Source of the DNA: Bacillus sp. 1780r2a1
Lineage (GTDB): Bacteria > Bacillota > Bacilli > Bacillales > Bacillaceae_H
Direction of reading: 5' to 3'
Assembly (NCBI GenBank): GCA_024134725.1
Contig: CP099863.1
Span: 3,469,258 to 3,533,257 of the forward strand
Length of the DNA: 64,000 bases
In this document: positions 20,880-30,331 of the stretch, piece after piece
Layout: each line of letters starts with the position of its first letter
How positions within the stretch are numbered: the stretch's first letter is position 1
The notes under the pieces: generated by a model
Told to the model about the DNA's origin: nothing
Databases searched by the model: none
The model's input: the letters and a program-made list of their open reading frames with translations, nothing else
Position numbers and translations under genes: made by a program

Positions 20880-21992
20880 TTAATGAGTATAAGATCCAAA
20901 GTTTCCTTGGTCCACTTCATGGTGAAGAGCTGCGTTTAATCCTCCAGCTACGACGTTAGCCATTTCTTCAATAAATAAGTCAACTTCTTTTGGTGTAACC
21001 ATCAGATTATGGCCTAGTGGGGCTAACACCTCATGAATTAAACGACGCTTTTCTTCATCAGGTAACGTACCAATCATCCCCAAATATGTTTGACGATGTT
21101 CTTCGCTTGGTAAATCTTCGTCAGTTAGCTGTTTCTTTTCTCCAAACGTCATTCCAGAAGGAATAAGTGACTTCGAAGGCTTGTCTTGTTCATTCATCTC
21201 ACGTCCAAAATGCTTTAAAATAAAATCAATAGTATCACTTGTAATTGATACCGCATCAACAACTGTAGGTATACCAATTGCAATTACTGGAATGCCTAGC
21301 GTTTCATAGCTAATTTCTTTTCGTTTATTTCCAACTCCAGAGCCGGGATGAATACCTGAGTCTGAAATTTGAATTGTTGCGTTTACACGTTCAATTGAAC
21401 GCGCTGCCAAAGCATCAACAGCAATAATGAAATCTGGTTTGACTTTTTGTACAACCCCAAAGATAATATCGCTAGTTTCAATTCCAGTGATCCCCATCAC
21501 ACCAGGTATAATAGCACTTACTGGACGGAACCCCTCTTCTACGCTTTCAGGCTGTAGAGCAAATAAATGACGAGTAATTAATAAATTTTCTACCGTCTTT
21601 GGACCAAGTGCATCCGGAGTAACGCTACTGTTTCCAAGGCCGACTACTAAACAGCTTGCATCATCTGCAATATTTAAGCCTTTTATAAAATGATTCAGTT
21701 CCTTAGCAAATACTTCCTCCATCTTTTCCTGCTTTTCGGTATCCTGCTCGCGAATTCCAACAGATTCTAGAGTAAGATAGCGCCCTTTTTTCTTTCCAAC
21801 CGTTTGGGCACCTTGTTCAGTTATTTCAACTAAAGAAACCTTTACTCCATCGACATCTTTTTCTTTAAAAATAACGCCTTCAAGCTCAGACTGCTTCGCT
21901 TGCTTTTCATTGTCTTCAACAGCCATCGTCCTTGCTTCCACGGCTAAATCGGTGCGAATACTATATTGACTTAAATCCAAGTTTTCATTCAT
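20880..21992 (-). CDS. gpr: Gpr, germination protease for small acid-soluble proteins
   Basis: A 370-residue aspartic-type endoprotease (peptidase family A25) that degrades SASPs during germination. It is made as a zymogen; the propeptide [15 protein letters not shown] ends at D15, and the site TD-LAVEA resembles the SASP cleavage site. This 15-residue propeptide equals the one described for B. megaterium. [13 protein letters not shown] (about 116-128) fits the family. GGAGGG precedes the ATG, and a forespore promoter is at 22025-22054. Confidence 0.97.
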   Translation of the reverse strand: MNENLDLSQYSIRTDLAVEARTMAVEDNEKQAKQSELEGVIFKEKDVDGVKVSLVEITEQGAQTVGKKKGRYLTLESVGIREQDTEKQEKMEEVFAKELNHFIKGLNIADDASCLVVGLGNSSVTPDALGPKTVENLLITRHLFALQPESVEEGFRPVSAIIPGVMGITGIETSDIIFGVVQKVKPDFIIAVDALAARSIERVNATIQISDSGIHPGSGVGNKRKEISYETLGIPVIAIGIPTVVDAVSITSDTIDFILKHFGREMNEQDKPSKSLIPSGMTFGEKKQLTDEDLPSEEHRQTYLGMIGTLPDEEKRRLIHEVLAPLGHNLMVTPKEVDLFIEEMANVVAGGLNAALHHEVDQGNFGSYTH

Positions 21993-22024
21993 TGCAGACC
22001 CTCCTCAGCTATTATCATAGAAGT

Positions 22025-22054
22025 TAGTTTCACCTGTTGCTAATTAATTCATGC
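22025..22054 (-). promoter_or_regulatory. Forespore (sigma-F/sigma-G) promoter of gpr
   Basis: On the minus strand GCATG (22054-22050), a 15-base spacer, and GGTGAAACTA (22034-22025). The -10 fits the sigma-F consensus GGNRANAMTR fully and the -35 fits GYWTA at four of five. gpr is known to be read by sigma-F and sigma-G in B. subtilis. Confidence 0.75.
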
Positions 22055-22188
22055 ACAAGAGCGATAAAATTCCTTTTAGGTGCTATTGCATTATAGCCGT
22101 GGGTTTGATAAAATATCCTTTGTTCTTATTGTAAGAAATGTCGAGTTCTATATAATCTCGATTGCTATAATTTCGGGAGGTGAAACGA

Positions 22189-22455
22189 ATGCCAAACATT
22201 AAATCAGCTATCAAACGTGTAAAAACTACTGAAGCTCGTCGTGCACATAACATCCAAGTAAAATCTGCTATGCGTACTGCTATCAAAAACTTTGAAGCTT
22301 TAGTTGAAAACAACGATGTAGATAATGCAAAAGCAGCATACTCTGTTGCTTCTAAAAAATTAGACAAGGCTGCACAAAAAGGTCTTATCCACAAAAACGC
22401 TGCAGCTCGTCAAAAATCTCGCTTAGCGCAAAAACTTAACGGTTTATCTGCATAA
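22189..22455 (+). CDS. rpsT: Ribosomal protein S20
   Basis: An 88-residue bS20 protein of the 30S subunit, starting [18 protein letters not shown] and ending [19 protein letters not shown]. The frame is open from a GTG at 22180 that lies within the ribosome binding site GGGAGGTG; the ATG at 22189 has proper spacing. It is transcribed opposite to gpr and holA and is closed by the terminator at 22462-22493. Confidence 0.97.
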   Translation: MPNIKSAIKRVKTTEARRAHNIQVKSAMRTAIKNFEALVENNDVDNAKAAYSVASKKLDKAAQKGLIHKNAAARQKSRLAQKLNGLSA

Positions 22456-22461
22456 TAAGCG

Positions 22462-22494
22462 AAAAAACGATCCCCATAGGATCGTTTTTTTTAT
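22462..22494. terminator. Bidirectional terminator rpsT / holA
   Basis: AAAAAACGATCC pairs with GGATCGTTTTTT around a short loop; T-runs on both strands. It ends rpsT from the left and holA (stop at 22500) from the right. Confidence 0.93.
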
Positions 22495-22499
22495 GGTTT

Positions 22500-23519
22500 T
22501 TAGCCACCAGCTTGCTTTAAGAAAAACAATTGTAAAAGCAATGCTTTGTCTATTTTCCCCGTCTTCATTTCATAATCTGCTTCTGCTAGCTCTTTAATAA
22601 TGTTACGTAGCACCGGCTCTTCAAACCTTCTACTTTGTTGAAGAGAAATCTTCACTCGAAAAGGATGTACTTTTAACGTTTGTGCAATTTGCTGTTGACC
22701 ATACCCTTGGCCAGAAAGTTGCTTTGTATGATAAATTAAGCGAAATTGTGAAGCCAGTAAAGACAAAATTTTAATTGGCTCTTCATTATTTCGAAGCAAA
22801 TCTTGATAAATATTTAACGCCTCTTTTAAATTTTTATTCATAACTGCTTCAATAAGCGTAAAAACATTTTGTTCTAACGTTTTAGCTACTAGCTCGTGTA
22901 CAACTTCTCGCGTAATGACACCATTATCTCCTACATAAAGCATCATTTTTTCTACTTCATTTGTAATAATCGTAACGTTTAATCCAACAAGCTGCAACAA
23001 GAGCTGCTTAGCATCTTCATCCATTTCTACATTTCTTTTATGCAGTACATCTTTTATCCATCTCACTAAGTCCTGCTCATTCAATTCATTTGCTTCAACA
23101 TACATAGCCTGCTTTTTTAACGCTTTGGTTATTTTTTTTCGCTCATCTAATTTTTCATAAGGAGCTTGCACGATTAAAGTTGAAAAAGGTGCGGGTTGCT
23201 CAAGGTAAGTCTGTAATTTACTAACATCGTGTTCTACCTTAGATTTTGATTTTTCTGCAGTTAGAAAAAAAGCATTCTTGGCAATTACCACTCGCTTATC
23301 ACCTAAAAAAGGCAGCGTTTCAGCATCCTCAATTACCTGTTCAATCGGCGTTTCCTCTAAGTCATATATCGATAAATTAAACTCTTTTTCCTCGTCTGAT
23401 AAGGAATATTGAATAATTTTATCTCTTGCTTTTTTCATAATAAAAGCATTTAAACCATGTAATAAATAGACGGGTTTTATGTCCTTAGAATTGATAGTTT
23501 TCAACGGATCTATTGCCAA
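22500..23519 (-). CDS. holA: HolA, DNA polymerase III delta subunit (clamp loader)
   Basis: Clamp-loader delta subunit (YqeN), which opens the beta ring. An AAA+-like N-terminal part shows DIKPVYLLHGLNAF and FLGDKRVVIAKNAFFLT; the C-terminal helical collar ends LLLQLFFLKQAGG. The frame is open to an ATG at 23549 that lacks a ribosome binding site. A TTG at 23519, nine bases after GGAG, gives a start that aligns residue for residue with B. subtilis YqeN (MAIDPLKTINSKDIKPVYLL), so I use it (339 residues). Confidence 0.9.
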   Translation of the reverse strand: MAIDPLKTINSKDIKPVYLLHGLNAFIMKKARDKIIQYSLSDEEKEFNLSIYDLEETPIEQVIEDAETLPFLGDKRVVIAKNAFFLTAEKSKSKVEHDVSKLQTYLEQPAPFSTLIVQAPYEKLDERKKITKALKKQAMYVEANELNEQDLVRWIKDVLHKRNVEMDEDAKQLLLQLVGLNVTIITNEVEKMMLYVGDNGVITREVVHELVAKTLEQNVFTLIEAVMNKNLKEALNIYQDLLRNNEEPIKILSLLASQFRLIYHTKQLSGQGYGQQQIAQTLKVHPFRVKISLQQSRRFEEPVLRNIIKELAEADYEMKTGKIDKALLLQLFFLKQAGG

Positions 23520-23587
23520 TTTTTTACGCTCCATTCTATAGTTCTTCATCTTCTATGGTATAGGTGTAATAGCGGTTTGGCAAGAAT

Positions 23588-23619
23588 ACAAAAAGGAATT
23601 GCTAAAAGTAGCAATTCCT
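23588..23619 (-). terminator. Orphan minus-strand terminator upstream of holA
   Basis: AGGAATTGCTA and TAGCAATTCCT pair perfectly (11 bp, four-base loop) followed by TTTTTGT on the minus strand. No minus-strand gene precedes it: the next one upstream is comEC, beyond plus-strand yqzM. It may end a leader RNA or antisense transcript, or read as the comEC-side read-through stop. Confidence 0.75.
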
Positions 23620-23807
23620 CAGTTTATAATAAACACTAACAAATTAAGCCCTAGGTTACTTATTTGTTAATGAGTAAACCCATATAATTATCGTTTACTT
23701 TTTTACCACAAACAATGATTGTTAACTGTTGTCAGGTTAGGAAAACGCTTTATATTTTATAGATTTTTTTAAAAACATGGATTATACTGTAAATAGGAGG
23801 GGTGGCA

Positions 23808-23942
23808 ATGAATCAATTTGAAGAAAGCGTTCAAAGTAAACGAAACGACGCAGTCGATTCGGCTGTAGGATTTATCGCATCATTTGGATTTTTTACTACC
23901 TTATTTATTATCGCAACGGTCATTCACTACTTTGGATCATAG
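23808..23942 (+). CDS. yqzM: YqzM-family small membrane protein
   Basis: A 44-residue protein starting MNQFEESVQSKRNDAVDSAV with a C-terminal membrane helix (about residues 20-41, rich in F, I and T). It matches B. subtilis YqzM in length, sequence style and position between holA (yqeN) and comEC. Function unknown. AGGAGGGG lies seven bases before the ATG, and the gene has its own terminator at 24022-24048. Confidence 0.88.
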   Translation: MNQFEESVQSKRNDAVDSAVGFIASFGFFTTLFIIATVIHYFGS

Positions 23943-24021
23943 ATCATAAGTAGCTGCTAATGAACAGAGTTCTATTCATTAGTTGAATCGGTAAACGAGA
24001 TAGAAAATCAGCAATACTTAG

Positions 24022-24048
24022 CGACTGTCATCTACAGTCGTTTTTTTT
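24022..24048 (+). terminator. Terminator after yqzM
   Basis: CGACTGT and ACAGTCG pair around a five-base loop, followed by eight T residues, just before the comEC stop on the other strand. Confidence 0.88.
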
Positions 24049-24061
24049 AACTTGATATAGA

Positions 24062-26362
24062 CTATGGAAGTTCTGTGTAAAAGGTTCCTTTGTTTTTTCG
24101 AAATGTATACGTAATTGCACCGTTTTCATCTGTTCGATAGATGAAAACGTTAGCTTCTTGTAGCCTTTCAACCACTTCGTTATGCGGGTGACCATAGCGA
24201 TTTTTTTGGCCTGCGGATATGAGAGCAATTTGAGGATTGAGTGCACGAAGAAATGCAGGTGATGTAGACGATTTGCTTCCATGATGTGCAACCTTTAAAA
24301 CATCAGCTTGTATCGAAGGAATAGTACGAAGAATCTCAGCTTCTCCCGCTTCTTCCAAATCACCTGTAAAAAGCCAACTAATTCCTCCAAGCTCTGTAAA
24401 TAAAACAATAGATGAATTATTGCTCGTTGTTTCTGTACCTGTTGGTGAAAGAATGTAAAAGGAAGTATCTCCTTGTTTCCAATAGTCTCCTTTTTTAACG
24501 TAGGAAATCTGGCTATTTGCTTTTCTTGCTTGTTCGATAATATTTACTTCTAAATCTGTAAGCTGCTTCTTTTTCCCCAGTACTACCTGTTCAATTTTGA
24601 CTTGATCCAGTAACGTACTGGCACTTCCGCCATGGTCATAGTCCCCGTGTGTAATCAATAACTTATTTACCTTTCGAATTCCCTTTGATTTTAAAACTGG
24701 CATAACAATATCCTTTCCCACGTCAAACAAATCACGGCGTACTTGCCAGCCTTCACTCGAAAACAGAACGCTTCCTCCTGTATCAATCAAATAGACTCCT
24801 CTCCTATATGGAAGTTCAATTAACAAGCTGTCTCCTTGGCCCACGTCAATCATCGTCACTTTCCCATATGGATTTACATACGGAAAGAGACACTGAACCA
24901 CAAGTATTAAGACCGTAACTATGCTAAAAAAAGACGTATATTTCTTCTTCTCAATGGACCATAAAACACTGTAAATGGCTATGTACAGAAGTCCTACAAC
25001 CCATAAAGAAAGCTTACCGGTTGTTACTACGAATACAGGAGATACATTGTGTATTAGTTGCAGGAACCATTCGCTTAGTAATAATACATTATTTAGTATC
25101 CATTGACCGATACCTGCAATGGGTAAAAAGAAAAATGACGTAGTAAATATGAACAAACAAAGAGGGAGAATGACTGTTGAAAAAAGGGGAACATAAATCA
25201 TATTAAGAGGAAGGCTTAGTAGCGAAACTTCATAGAAGTAAAACAATAATAGAGGTAGTGATCCGAGCTGTGCAATAAATGATACCAGCAGTAACTGACC
25301 CATAGTGGACGTAATTCTTTTTAAAATCACCTGTGCACTAAGCACAATAAAGAGGGTGACGACAAAAGATAATTGAAATCCTACTTGTAAAATGTAAAAT
25401 GGGTTAACAGCTATCATTAACAAAAATGCCAGCGCTATGCTATCTGTTAGACTAATTTTCTTTTGATACTTTGTACTTGCTAAAGCTAACATACTCATTA
25501 ACACGGCACGAATAACTGAAGGTGCCCCACCAGCGATAATGGCGTACAAAGGAAGAGTCACTAATAAAATATTCGTGGCTAACTGGCGCGTCATTCCCAT
25601 TCGAATTAGCACATAAAAGAACATAAACGTCATTAGGCCAACGTGAAGACCTGAAATAGCTAGCAAATGAATGAGCCCAAAGCTTTGGTAAAGCTGAAGT
25701 AAATCAGAATCGATTTGACTCCTCTCTCCATAAATGAGCGCTTGCATAAAAGACGACGCTGGTTGAGGAACATTCTTTTGAAGATAATCAATTCCATGTT
25801 GTCGATAAATAGAAAGCCGCTGAGGAAAAGACAATTGTTTAGAAGGGTGGCATAAAGAGGGTGTAAACGTAGATGCTTTAAGCTTCCAATGAACATGCTT
25901 AGTATCCATGTACCCTTTATAGTTAAATGCGTTTGGATTTCGCCTTTCTTCAAAAGATGAAAGTTTTCCTTTTAACATACAGCGGTCATAAATCATTAAG
26001 CTTTGAACCTGCTTAACTTCACTTTCACTTTTCATATAGTATACAACAGATACTTCTTCACCTTGCGTGCTAAAGAAAAAGCGTACTTGGCTTCCATCTA
26101 TATTAGGAATGGAAGAGATTTGTCCGGTAAATATTGTTTGATTCGAAGAAATCGATGTTTGATGATGAAATAAAAAAAGATGAAATAACCCAAAGAAAAA
26201 GCTGCCAATAAGAACGCAAAGGATGAAAACATAGCGTGGACATCTAAGGTATAAAAAAACTGCGTAGCTTAGTACAACTATGAGTGTAATCCATAAGAAG
26301 TGGTAGGCTAAAAACATGGTTAACATGGCGCTAACTGCTGCATATAAATAAAAGCCTTTCAA
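24062..26362 (-). CDS. comEC: ComEC, DNA uptake channel with metallo-beta-lactamase-like domain
   Basis: Polytopic inner-membrane channel carrying single-stranded DNA into the competent cell. N-terminal helices and an OB-like extracellular part (DUF4131) are followed by the Competence domain (HLLAISGLHVGLMTF, about residues 230-245) and a C-terminal MBL-like domain with THGDYDHGG and HHGSKSS. The frame is open to a GTG at 26377 inside the ribosome binding site; TTG at 26362, seven bases after GGGAGG, gives 766 residues. Last gene of comEA-comEB-comEC. Confidence 0.95.
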   Translation of the reverse strand: MKGFYLYAAVSAMLTMFLAYHFLWITLIVVLSYAVFLYLRCPRYVFILCVLIGSFFFGLFHLFLFHHQTSISSNQTIFTGQISSIPNIDGSQVRFFFSTQGEEVSVVYYMKSESEVKQVQSLMIYDRCMLKGKLSSFEERRNPNAFNYKGYMDTKHVHWKLKASTFTPSLCHPSKQLSFPQRLSIYRQHGIDYLQKNVPQPASSFMQALIYGERSQIDSDLLQLYQSFGLIHLLAISGLHVGLMTFMFFYVLIRMGMTRQLATNILLVTLPLYAIIAGGAPSVIRAVLMSMLALASTKYQKKISLTDSIALAFLLMIAVNPFYILQVGFQLSFVVTLFIVLSAQVILKRITSTMGQLLLVSFIAQLGSLPLLLFYFYEVSLLSLPLNMIYVPLFSTVILPLCLFIFTTSFFFLPIAGIGQWILNNVLLLSEWFLQLIHNVSPVFVVTTGKLSLWVVGLLYIAIYSVLWSIEKKKYTSFFSIVTVLILVVQCLFPYVNPYGKVTMIDVGQGDSLLIELPYRRGVYLIDTGGSVLFSSEGWQVRRDLFDVGKDIVMPVLKSKGIRKVNKLLITHGDYDHGGSASTLLDQVKIEQVVLGKKKQLTDLEVNIIEQARKANSQISYVKKGDYWKQGDTSFYILSPTGTETTSNNSSIVLFTELGGISWLFTGDLEEAGEAEILRTIPSIQADVLKVAHHGSKSSTSPAFLRALNPQIALISAGQKNRYGHPHNEVVERLQEANVFIYRTDENGAITYTFRKNKGTFYTELP

Positions 26363-26410
26363 AACAGAACCTCCCACTCAAAAGAGATAGCTAGACACTA
26401 AGTGCCTAGC

Positions 26411-26977
26411 TTATGAATGCTGAAACAGGGAAAAAGCTTGATCTTCTAAACGAGCAATTTCTTCTTTGGAAAGATTGCTATGGTGAAGTTTCTCTAAAAT
26501 ACTATTTACAAAGCTCAACTTTTCTTGACTATTTAAATCAATGACGGCTTCGTTTAGCTCTACTTTTTCAAACCTTACCCCTGATTGCTTAAATAATTCA
26601 ACAGCGTATGGATGATTTTTGTAGTCGTTAGCATAATAAACTGTCTTAATCCCGGCTTGAATAAGTGCTTTGCAACAATTTAAGCAAGGGAAGTGCGTTA
26701 CATAAACTTCTGCATCTTCTGTTTTAACACCGAACTTAGCACACTGTAACAGGGCATTTACCTCTGCATGAATGGTTCTAACACAATGGTTATCAATAAC
26801 ATAACAGCCCTCGTCTGCACAGTGGACCCCTCCGCTTATTGACCCGTTGTACCCTCCTGCGATAATGCGTTTATCTCTCACAATGGTAGCACCTACAGCT
26901 AAGCGCTCACACGTGCTGCGTAATGCTAATAAATGGCTTTGTGCCATAAAATACTGATCCCATGAAATTCTTGACAT
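26411..26977 (-). CDS. comEB: ComEB, dCMP deaminase-like protein
   Basis: A 188-residue zinc-dependent deoxycytidylate deaminase family protein. The zinc site is visible as HAEVNALLQ (about residues 70-78) and PCLNCCKALIQAG. Deamination of dCMP to dUMP is the expected activity; in B. subtilis comEB is dispensable for transformation but has been linked to polar placement of ComGA. Good ribosome binding site, GGGAG, before the ATG. Confidence 0.95.
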   Translation of the reverse strand: MSRISWDQYFMAQSHLLALRSTCERLAVGATIVRDKRIIAGGYNGSISGGVHCADEGCYVIDNHCVRTIHAEVNALLQCAKFGVKTEDAEVYVTHFPCLNCCKALIQAGIKTVYYANDYKNHPYAVELFKQSGVRFEKVELNEAVIDLNSQEKLSFVNSILEKLHHSNLSKEEIARLEDQAFSLFQHS

Positions 26978-27054
26978 CGTCTACTCCCTACTTTCTTGTC
27001 TCACTATCTAGTACCTAGTGTATCGGTTAAAAGGAGATAACGTCAACGCATTCA

Positions 27055-27678
27055 CTAATTTATTGATATCTCTGTTTTGATTTTTTCCAGTGACTTTTCC
27101 CCAATTCCTGCAACTTGTAAAATATCTTCAAGTGTTTTAAATGGTCCATTCTCTTCGCGATATGTGAGAATGGCTTGCGCCTTTGACGGCCCAATTCCAT
27201 TTAAGGTTTGTAATTCTTCCAAAGTTGCTGTGTTCAAATTGACTGCACTCTTATTCTGGTCCATACTTCCCCCAGTTGACATGGGAACTACAGGCTCTTC
27301 ACCGATAGCTGGAATGTAGATGACCATTTCATCAGCTACTTTTATTGCTAAATTCACATGGTTCATATCTGCTTCTTTCGTAACTCCACTCGCTCTCTCA
27401 ATGGCATCCTGAACTCTAAGGCCCTCCTCAAGCTTGTAAATGCCTGGTTTTTGAACTGCCCCTTTCACATCAACAACGATTTGAGTACTGGTCGAGTCTT
27501 TTTGAGGCACATCCAGTGTTAAAGAGCTATCCTCTTGTTTTTCAGTAAATGGGAAGTCTTCTTCAACTTGAGCACTCGTTTCTACCTGGGGAAATAAAAC
27601 ATTTGTGTAAATTAAAAATCCACATACAACTATCGAAATGAAACCTAAAATAATCCAATGCTTTTTTGGTAAAGTCAT
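27055..27678 (-). CDS. comEA: ComEA, membrane-bound DNA receptor for transformation
   Basis: A 207-residue DNA-binding protein. A membrane anchor covers about residues 8-28, a flexible acidic linker follows, then a SLBB domain (VDVKGAVQKPGIYKLEEGLRV, two parts, about 68-125) and two helix-hairpin-helix motifs at the C-terminus (LNTATLEELQTLNGIGPSKA, about 145-205). AAGGAGG precedes the ATG. First gene of the comE operon; transcription normally depends on ComK. Confidence 0.96.
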   Translation of the reverse strand: MTLPKKHWIILGFISIVVCGFLIYTNVLFPQVETSAQVEEDFPFTEKQEDSSLTLDVPQKDSTSTQIVVDVKGAVQKPGIYKLEEGLRVQDAIERASGVTKEADMNHVNLAIKVADEMVIYIPAIGEEPVVPMSTGGSMDQNKSAVNLNTATLEELQTLNGIGPSKAQAILTYREENGPFKTLEDILQVAGIGEKSLEKIKTEISIN

Positions 27679-27773
27679 GGTTTCCTCCTTATGGGATTAT
27701 GAACTAACGTCATAAATTGGTTAATAATCTCATACTGTTTAGAAGAATAGGCTTTTGAAGGAGGGAAGTACAA

Positions 27774-28598
27774 GTGAATATAGGATTTATTGGAACAGGT
27801 AATATGGGGAGAATATTAATTGATGCGTTTATTGAATCAAAAGCCGTACATCCTTCACAACTAATTATTACAAACCGAACAAAAAACAAAGCAAAAACGA
27901 TTCAAAAGCAGCACCGAGAAATTCAGCTGGGAGATTGTGCGGAAGAAGTTGTCCGTTCTTCACAACTTATTTTTGTATGTGTAAAACCATTGGATATTCA
28001 CCCCCTTTTAATAAAAATCAAACCGCTGTTAACACAAGAACATTGCATTGTATCGATTACAAGTCCCATAAGTGTGGAACAGCTAGAAAGCATTGTGCCT
28101 ACCCAAGTAGCGAGAATCATTCCAAGTATTACGAACCGTGCATTATCAGGCGTATCACTTATGACATATGGAAATCATTGTTCAGCTTTTTATCAAAACT
28201 ATTTAACGAATTTATTTAGCAGCATGTCCAAAACTGTATCAATTCCACAAAACATTACAAGAGTATCATCAGATATTGTTAGCTGTGGACCCGCTTTCTT
28301 TAGCTTCTTGCTGCAAAGATTTATTGATGCTGCTGTTCAAGAAACAGAGATTTCAAAAGAAGAAGCAACCATTATGGCTAGTGATATGATTATTGGAATG
28401 GGAAAACTACTTGAAAAAGAAATTTTTACGCTTCCTACTCTACAAGAGAAAGTATGCGTAAAAGGCGGTGTTACAGGAGAAGGAATTAAAGTATTAGAAG
28501 CAGAGCTTGGAGATATGTTTGTGCATTTGTTTCAAAAAACACACGAAAAATTTGATGAGGATATCGAGCTCGTTGAAAAGCAGTTTAATTTTACGTAA
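27774..28598 (+). CDS. comER: ComER, pyrroline-5-carboxylate reductase-like protein
   Basis: A 274-residue member of the P5C reductase family, with the NAD(P)-binding motif IGFIGTGNMG at the start. It is transcribed divergently from comEA, as in B. subtilis where comER is not needed for competence but affects sporulation/biofilm entry. The C-terminal dimerisation domain contains CVKGGVTGEGIKVLEAEL. GTG start eight bases after GGAGGG. Its catalytic activity in proline synthesis is doubtful from sequence alone. Confidence 0.92.
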   Translation: MNIGFIGTGNMGRILIDAFIESKAVHPSQLIITNRTKNKAKTIQKQHREIQLGDCAEEVVRSSQLIFVCVKPLDIHPLLIKIKPLLTQEHCIVSITSPISVEQLESIVPTQVARIIPSITNRALSGVSLMTYGNHCSAFYQNYLTNLFSSMSKTVSIPQNITRVSSDIVSCGPAFFSFLLQRFIDAAVQETEISKEEATIMASDMIIGMGKLLEKEIFTLPTLQEKVCVKGGVTGEGIKVLEAELGDMFVHLFQKTHEKFDEDIELVEKQFNFT

Positions 28599-28640
28599 TC
28601 AACACTATTCACCTTTATTCAACAAAATTCCTGCTTTTTG

Positions 28641-28682
28641 ATAAAAAAAATAAAAGAAGCTGATGCTTCTTTTATTTTTTTG
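28641..28682. terminator. Bidirectional terminator comER / yqeM
   Basis: AAATAAAAGAAGC and GCTTCTTTTATTT pair around TGAT with T-runs on both strands. The yqeM stop codon lies within the hairpin. Confidence 0.92.
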
Positions 28683-29412
28683 CGGAGAAGAATATTCTTT
28701 CGCTGTTTTGGTTGGGAAGCTCGTCTTTAAAATCAGCGCTTACTTCAACAGCTGAAAATCCAGCTTGTATTAACCACTCTTTATACGTAGACTCTGATAG
28801 CGTTCGCTGAATATGAACTTCATCAAATCGATCGTACGCTTCAATTTCTTCATCATATACAAAGAACGTCATATCATGCTGAACGCTTTGATTCATCTCA
28901 TTGTACTCACAGTTCCAAATATACGATACATCATCATCTACATATGAAAATGAATTGTCTCCAAAAACATTTTTCAGTTTGTGAGTTGAATGAACGTCAA
29001 ATAACAAAAAGCCACCTGGAGCTAAATGTTCATAGACACGCGTAAACGTTTCTTTAACTTGTTCATCAGTTTGGAGATAATTGAGTGAATCGCAAAAGAT
29101 AACGACACAATCAAACTGCTGCATCAATTCAAGTTCTGACATGTCTTGTTCGTATAACTTTAACATAATGCCTTCACGTTGCGCTTTCTCTTGCGCAATC
29201 ACCAACATATCATCCGATAAATCAATTCCAGTGACTTCATAACCTTGCTTAGCTAGACGAATTGACATTTCACCGGTGCCGCATCCCACATCAAGAATTG
29301 ACAGCTTTTTGCCTGTTCCCACCTTACGAGACACAAGCTGAATCCATTGATCATATGGAATGTCCGTCATGAGATGATCATAGACGTAAGCAAATTGCTT
29401 ATAGCTGCTCAT
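28672..29412 (-). CDS. yqeM: YqeM, SAM-dependent methyltransferase
   Basis: A 246-residue class I methyltransferase. The SAM-binding motif is ILDVGCGTGEMS (about residues 39-50), followed by VTGIDLSDDML and the acidic VVIFCDSLNYL post-motif. Substrate unknown. Its ATG overlaps the rsfS stop by four bases, and this rsfS-yqeM pairing is conserved in Bacillus, which suggests a ribosome- or translation-linked substrate (inference). Confidence 0.88.
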   Translation of the reverse strand: MSSYKQFAYVYDHLMTDIPYDQWIQLVSRKVGTGKKLSILDVGCGTGEMSIRLAKQGYEVTGIDLSDDMLVIAQEKAQREGIMLKLYEQDMSELELMQQFDCVVIFCDSLNYLQTDEQVKETFTRVYEHLAPGGFLLFDVHSTHKLKNVFGDNSFSYVDDDVSYIWNCEYNEMNQSVQHDMTFFVYDEEIEAYDRFDEVHIQRTLSESTYKEWLIQAGFSAVEVSADFKDELPNQNSERIFFSAKK

Positions 29413-29765
29413 GATTGCAATTCTTCTTGTAAGTCAACAGAAGGAGCGTCTCCCCACAAACGCTCTAAATTATAGTAACCACGATCATCTTTGTGGAAGA
29501 TATGGACAACAACATCACCTAAATCCACAAGTACCCAACGCGCTTCATCGTATCCTTCCATACGCTTTACCGTAATTTCGTGTTCATGCGCTTGCTCTTT
29601 TACTTCTCTTGCAATAGCCTGAACTTGCTTATCAGAGTTACCGTGACAAATGACAAAGTAATCTGCTACGAGTGAAATTCCTTGCATATTTAATGCAACT
29701 AAATCTACTGCTTTTTTATCGTCTGCTGCTTTTACCACAAGTGATAATAAATCGCGTTCGTTCAT
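29409..29765 (-). CDS. rsfS: RsfS, ribosome silencing factor
   Basis: A 118-residue protein of the Iojap/RsfS family (YqeL) that binds L14 of the 50S subunit and blocks 30S joining, saving energy in stationary phase. Typical text: KAVDLVALNM, DYFVICHGNSDKQV (about residues 36-49) and WVLVDLGDVVVHIFH near the end. Overlaps yqeK by four bases upstream and yqeM by four downstream. Confidence 0.96.
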   Translation of the reverse strand: MNERDLLSLVVKAADDKKAVDLVALNMQGISLVADYFVICHGNSDKQVQAIAREVKEQAHEHEITVKRMEGYDEARWVLVDLGDVVVHIFHKDDRGYYNLERLWGDAPSVDLQEELQS

Positions 29766-30331
29766 TTATTTTTTCCTCCTAAAACTAATTCATTATAAGT
29801 ATACAGCGTATCTGGGAAAACGCTTTGATTTTTGCTAATTAAAAAGCTAATCGTATTTTTTAATGCTTGAAGTAACGCTTTATCTAAATTTTGCTCTGCA
29901 AGTTCTCTTACCTCTTCAACCCCAGGAAACTTACGACCTGGCTCAATATAATCAGCCACATAAATTATTTTTTCTAAAGGCGACATTCCTGGTCTCCCAG
30001 ATGTGTGATAACGAATAGCATCTAGTATTTCCTCGTCTGCTATCCCCACTTCTTTTTCAACTAAAAATGCACCAACTGGAGCGTGCCAAAGTTCTGTATT
30101 TGCCTCAAGAAGATGAACAGACATGCTTTCATTTATGATAATCGCTTTCATTTCTTCTTTTGGTCGAAACTTTGCGTAATCATGAAAGATTGCAGCTAAT
30201 TCAGCTTTTTTTATGTTTACATCATATCGCTCGGCCAATTTTTTAGCCGTTTCCATGACTCCTAACGTATGAATATATCTTCGTTCCGTTAACTGCTCTT
30301 TTACAACAGCTAACGCTTCACTCTGATTCAT
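29762..30331 (-). CDS. yqeK: YqeK, HD-domain Ap4A hydrolase
   Basis: HD-superfamily hydrolase that cleaves diadenosine tetraphosphate symmetrically to two ADP. The HD motif is in AAIFHDYAKFRP, with the further metal ligand region IRYHTSG and YVADYIEPGR. The frame opens at a TTG at 30349 overlapping GAGGAG; the ATG at 30331 lies ten bases after that site and starts MNQSEALAVV, giving 189 residues. It overlaps the end of nadD by 14 bases. Confidence 0.93.
   Translation of the reverse strand: MNQSEALAVVKEQLTERRYIHTLGVMETAKKLAERYDVNIKKAELAAIFHDYAKFRPKEEMKAIIINESMSVHLLEANTELWHAPVGAFLVEKEVGIADEEILDAIRYHTSGRPGMSPLEKIIYVADYIEPGRKFPGVEEVRELAEQNLDKALLQALKNTISFLISKNQSVFPDTLYTYNELVLGGKNK

Noticed and set aside
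22083-22394. 103-codon minus-strand frame over rpsT
   Set aside because: Antisense to the certain S20 gene; no homology and no ribosome binding site.
23700-23720. Fur/PerR-like palindrome AACAATgATTGTT upstream of yqzM
   Set aside because: Departs from the Fur and PerR consensus at several positions; chance is likely in this A/T-rich gap.
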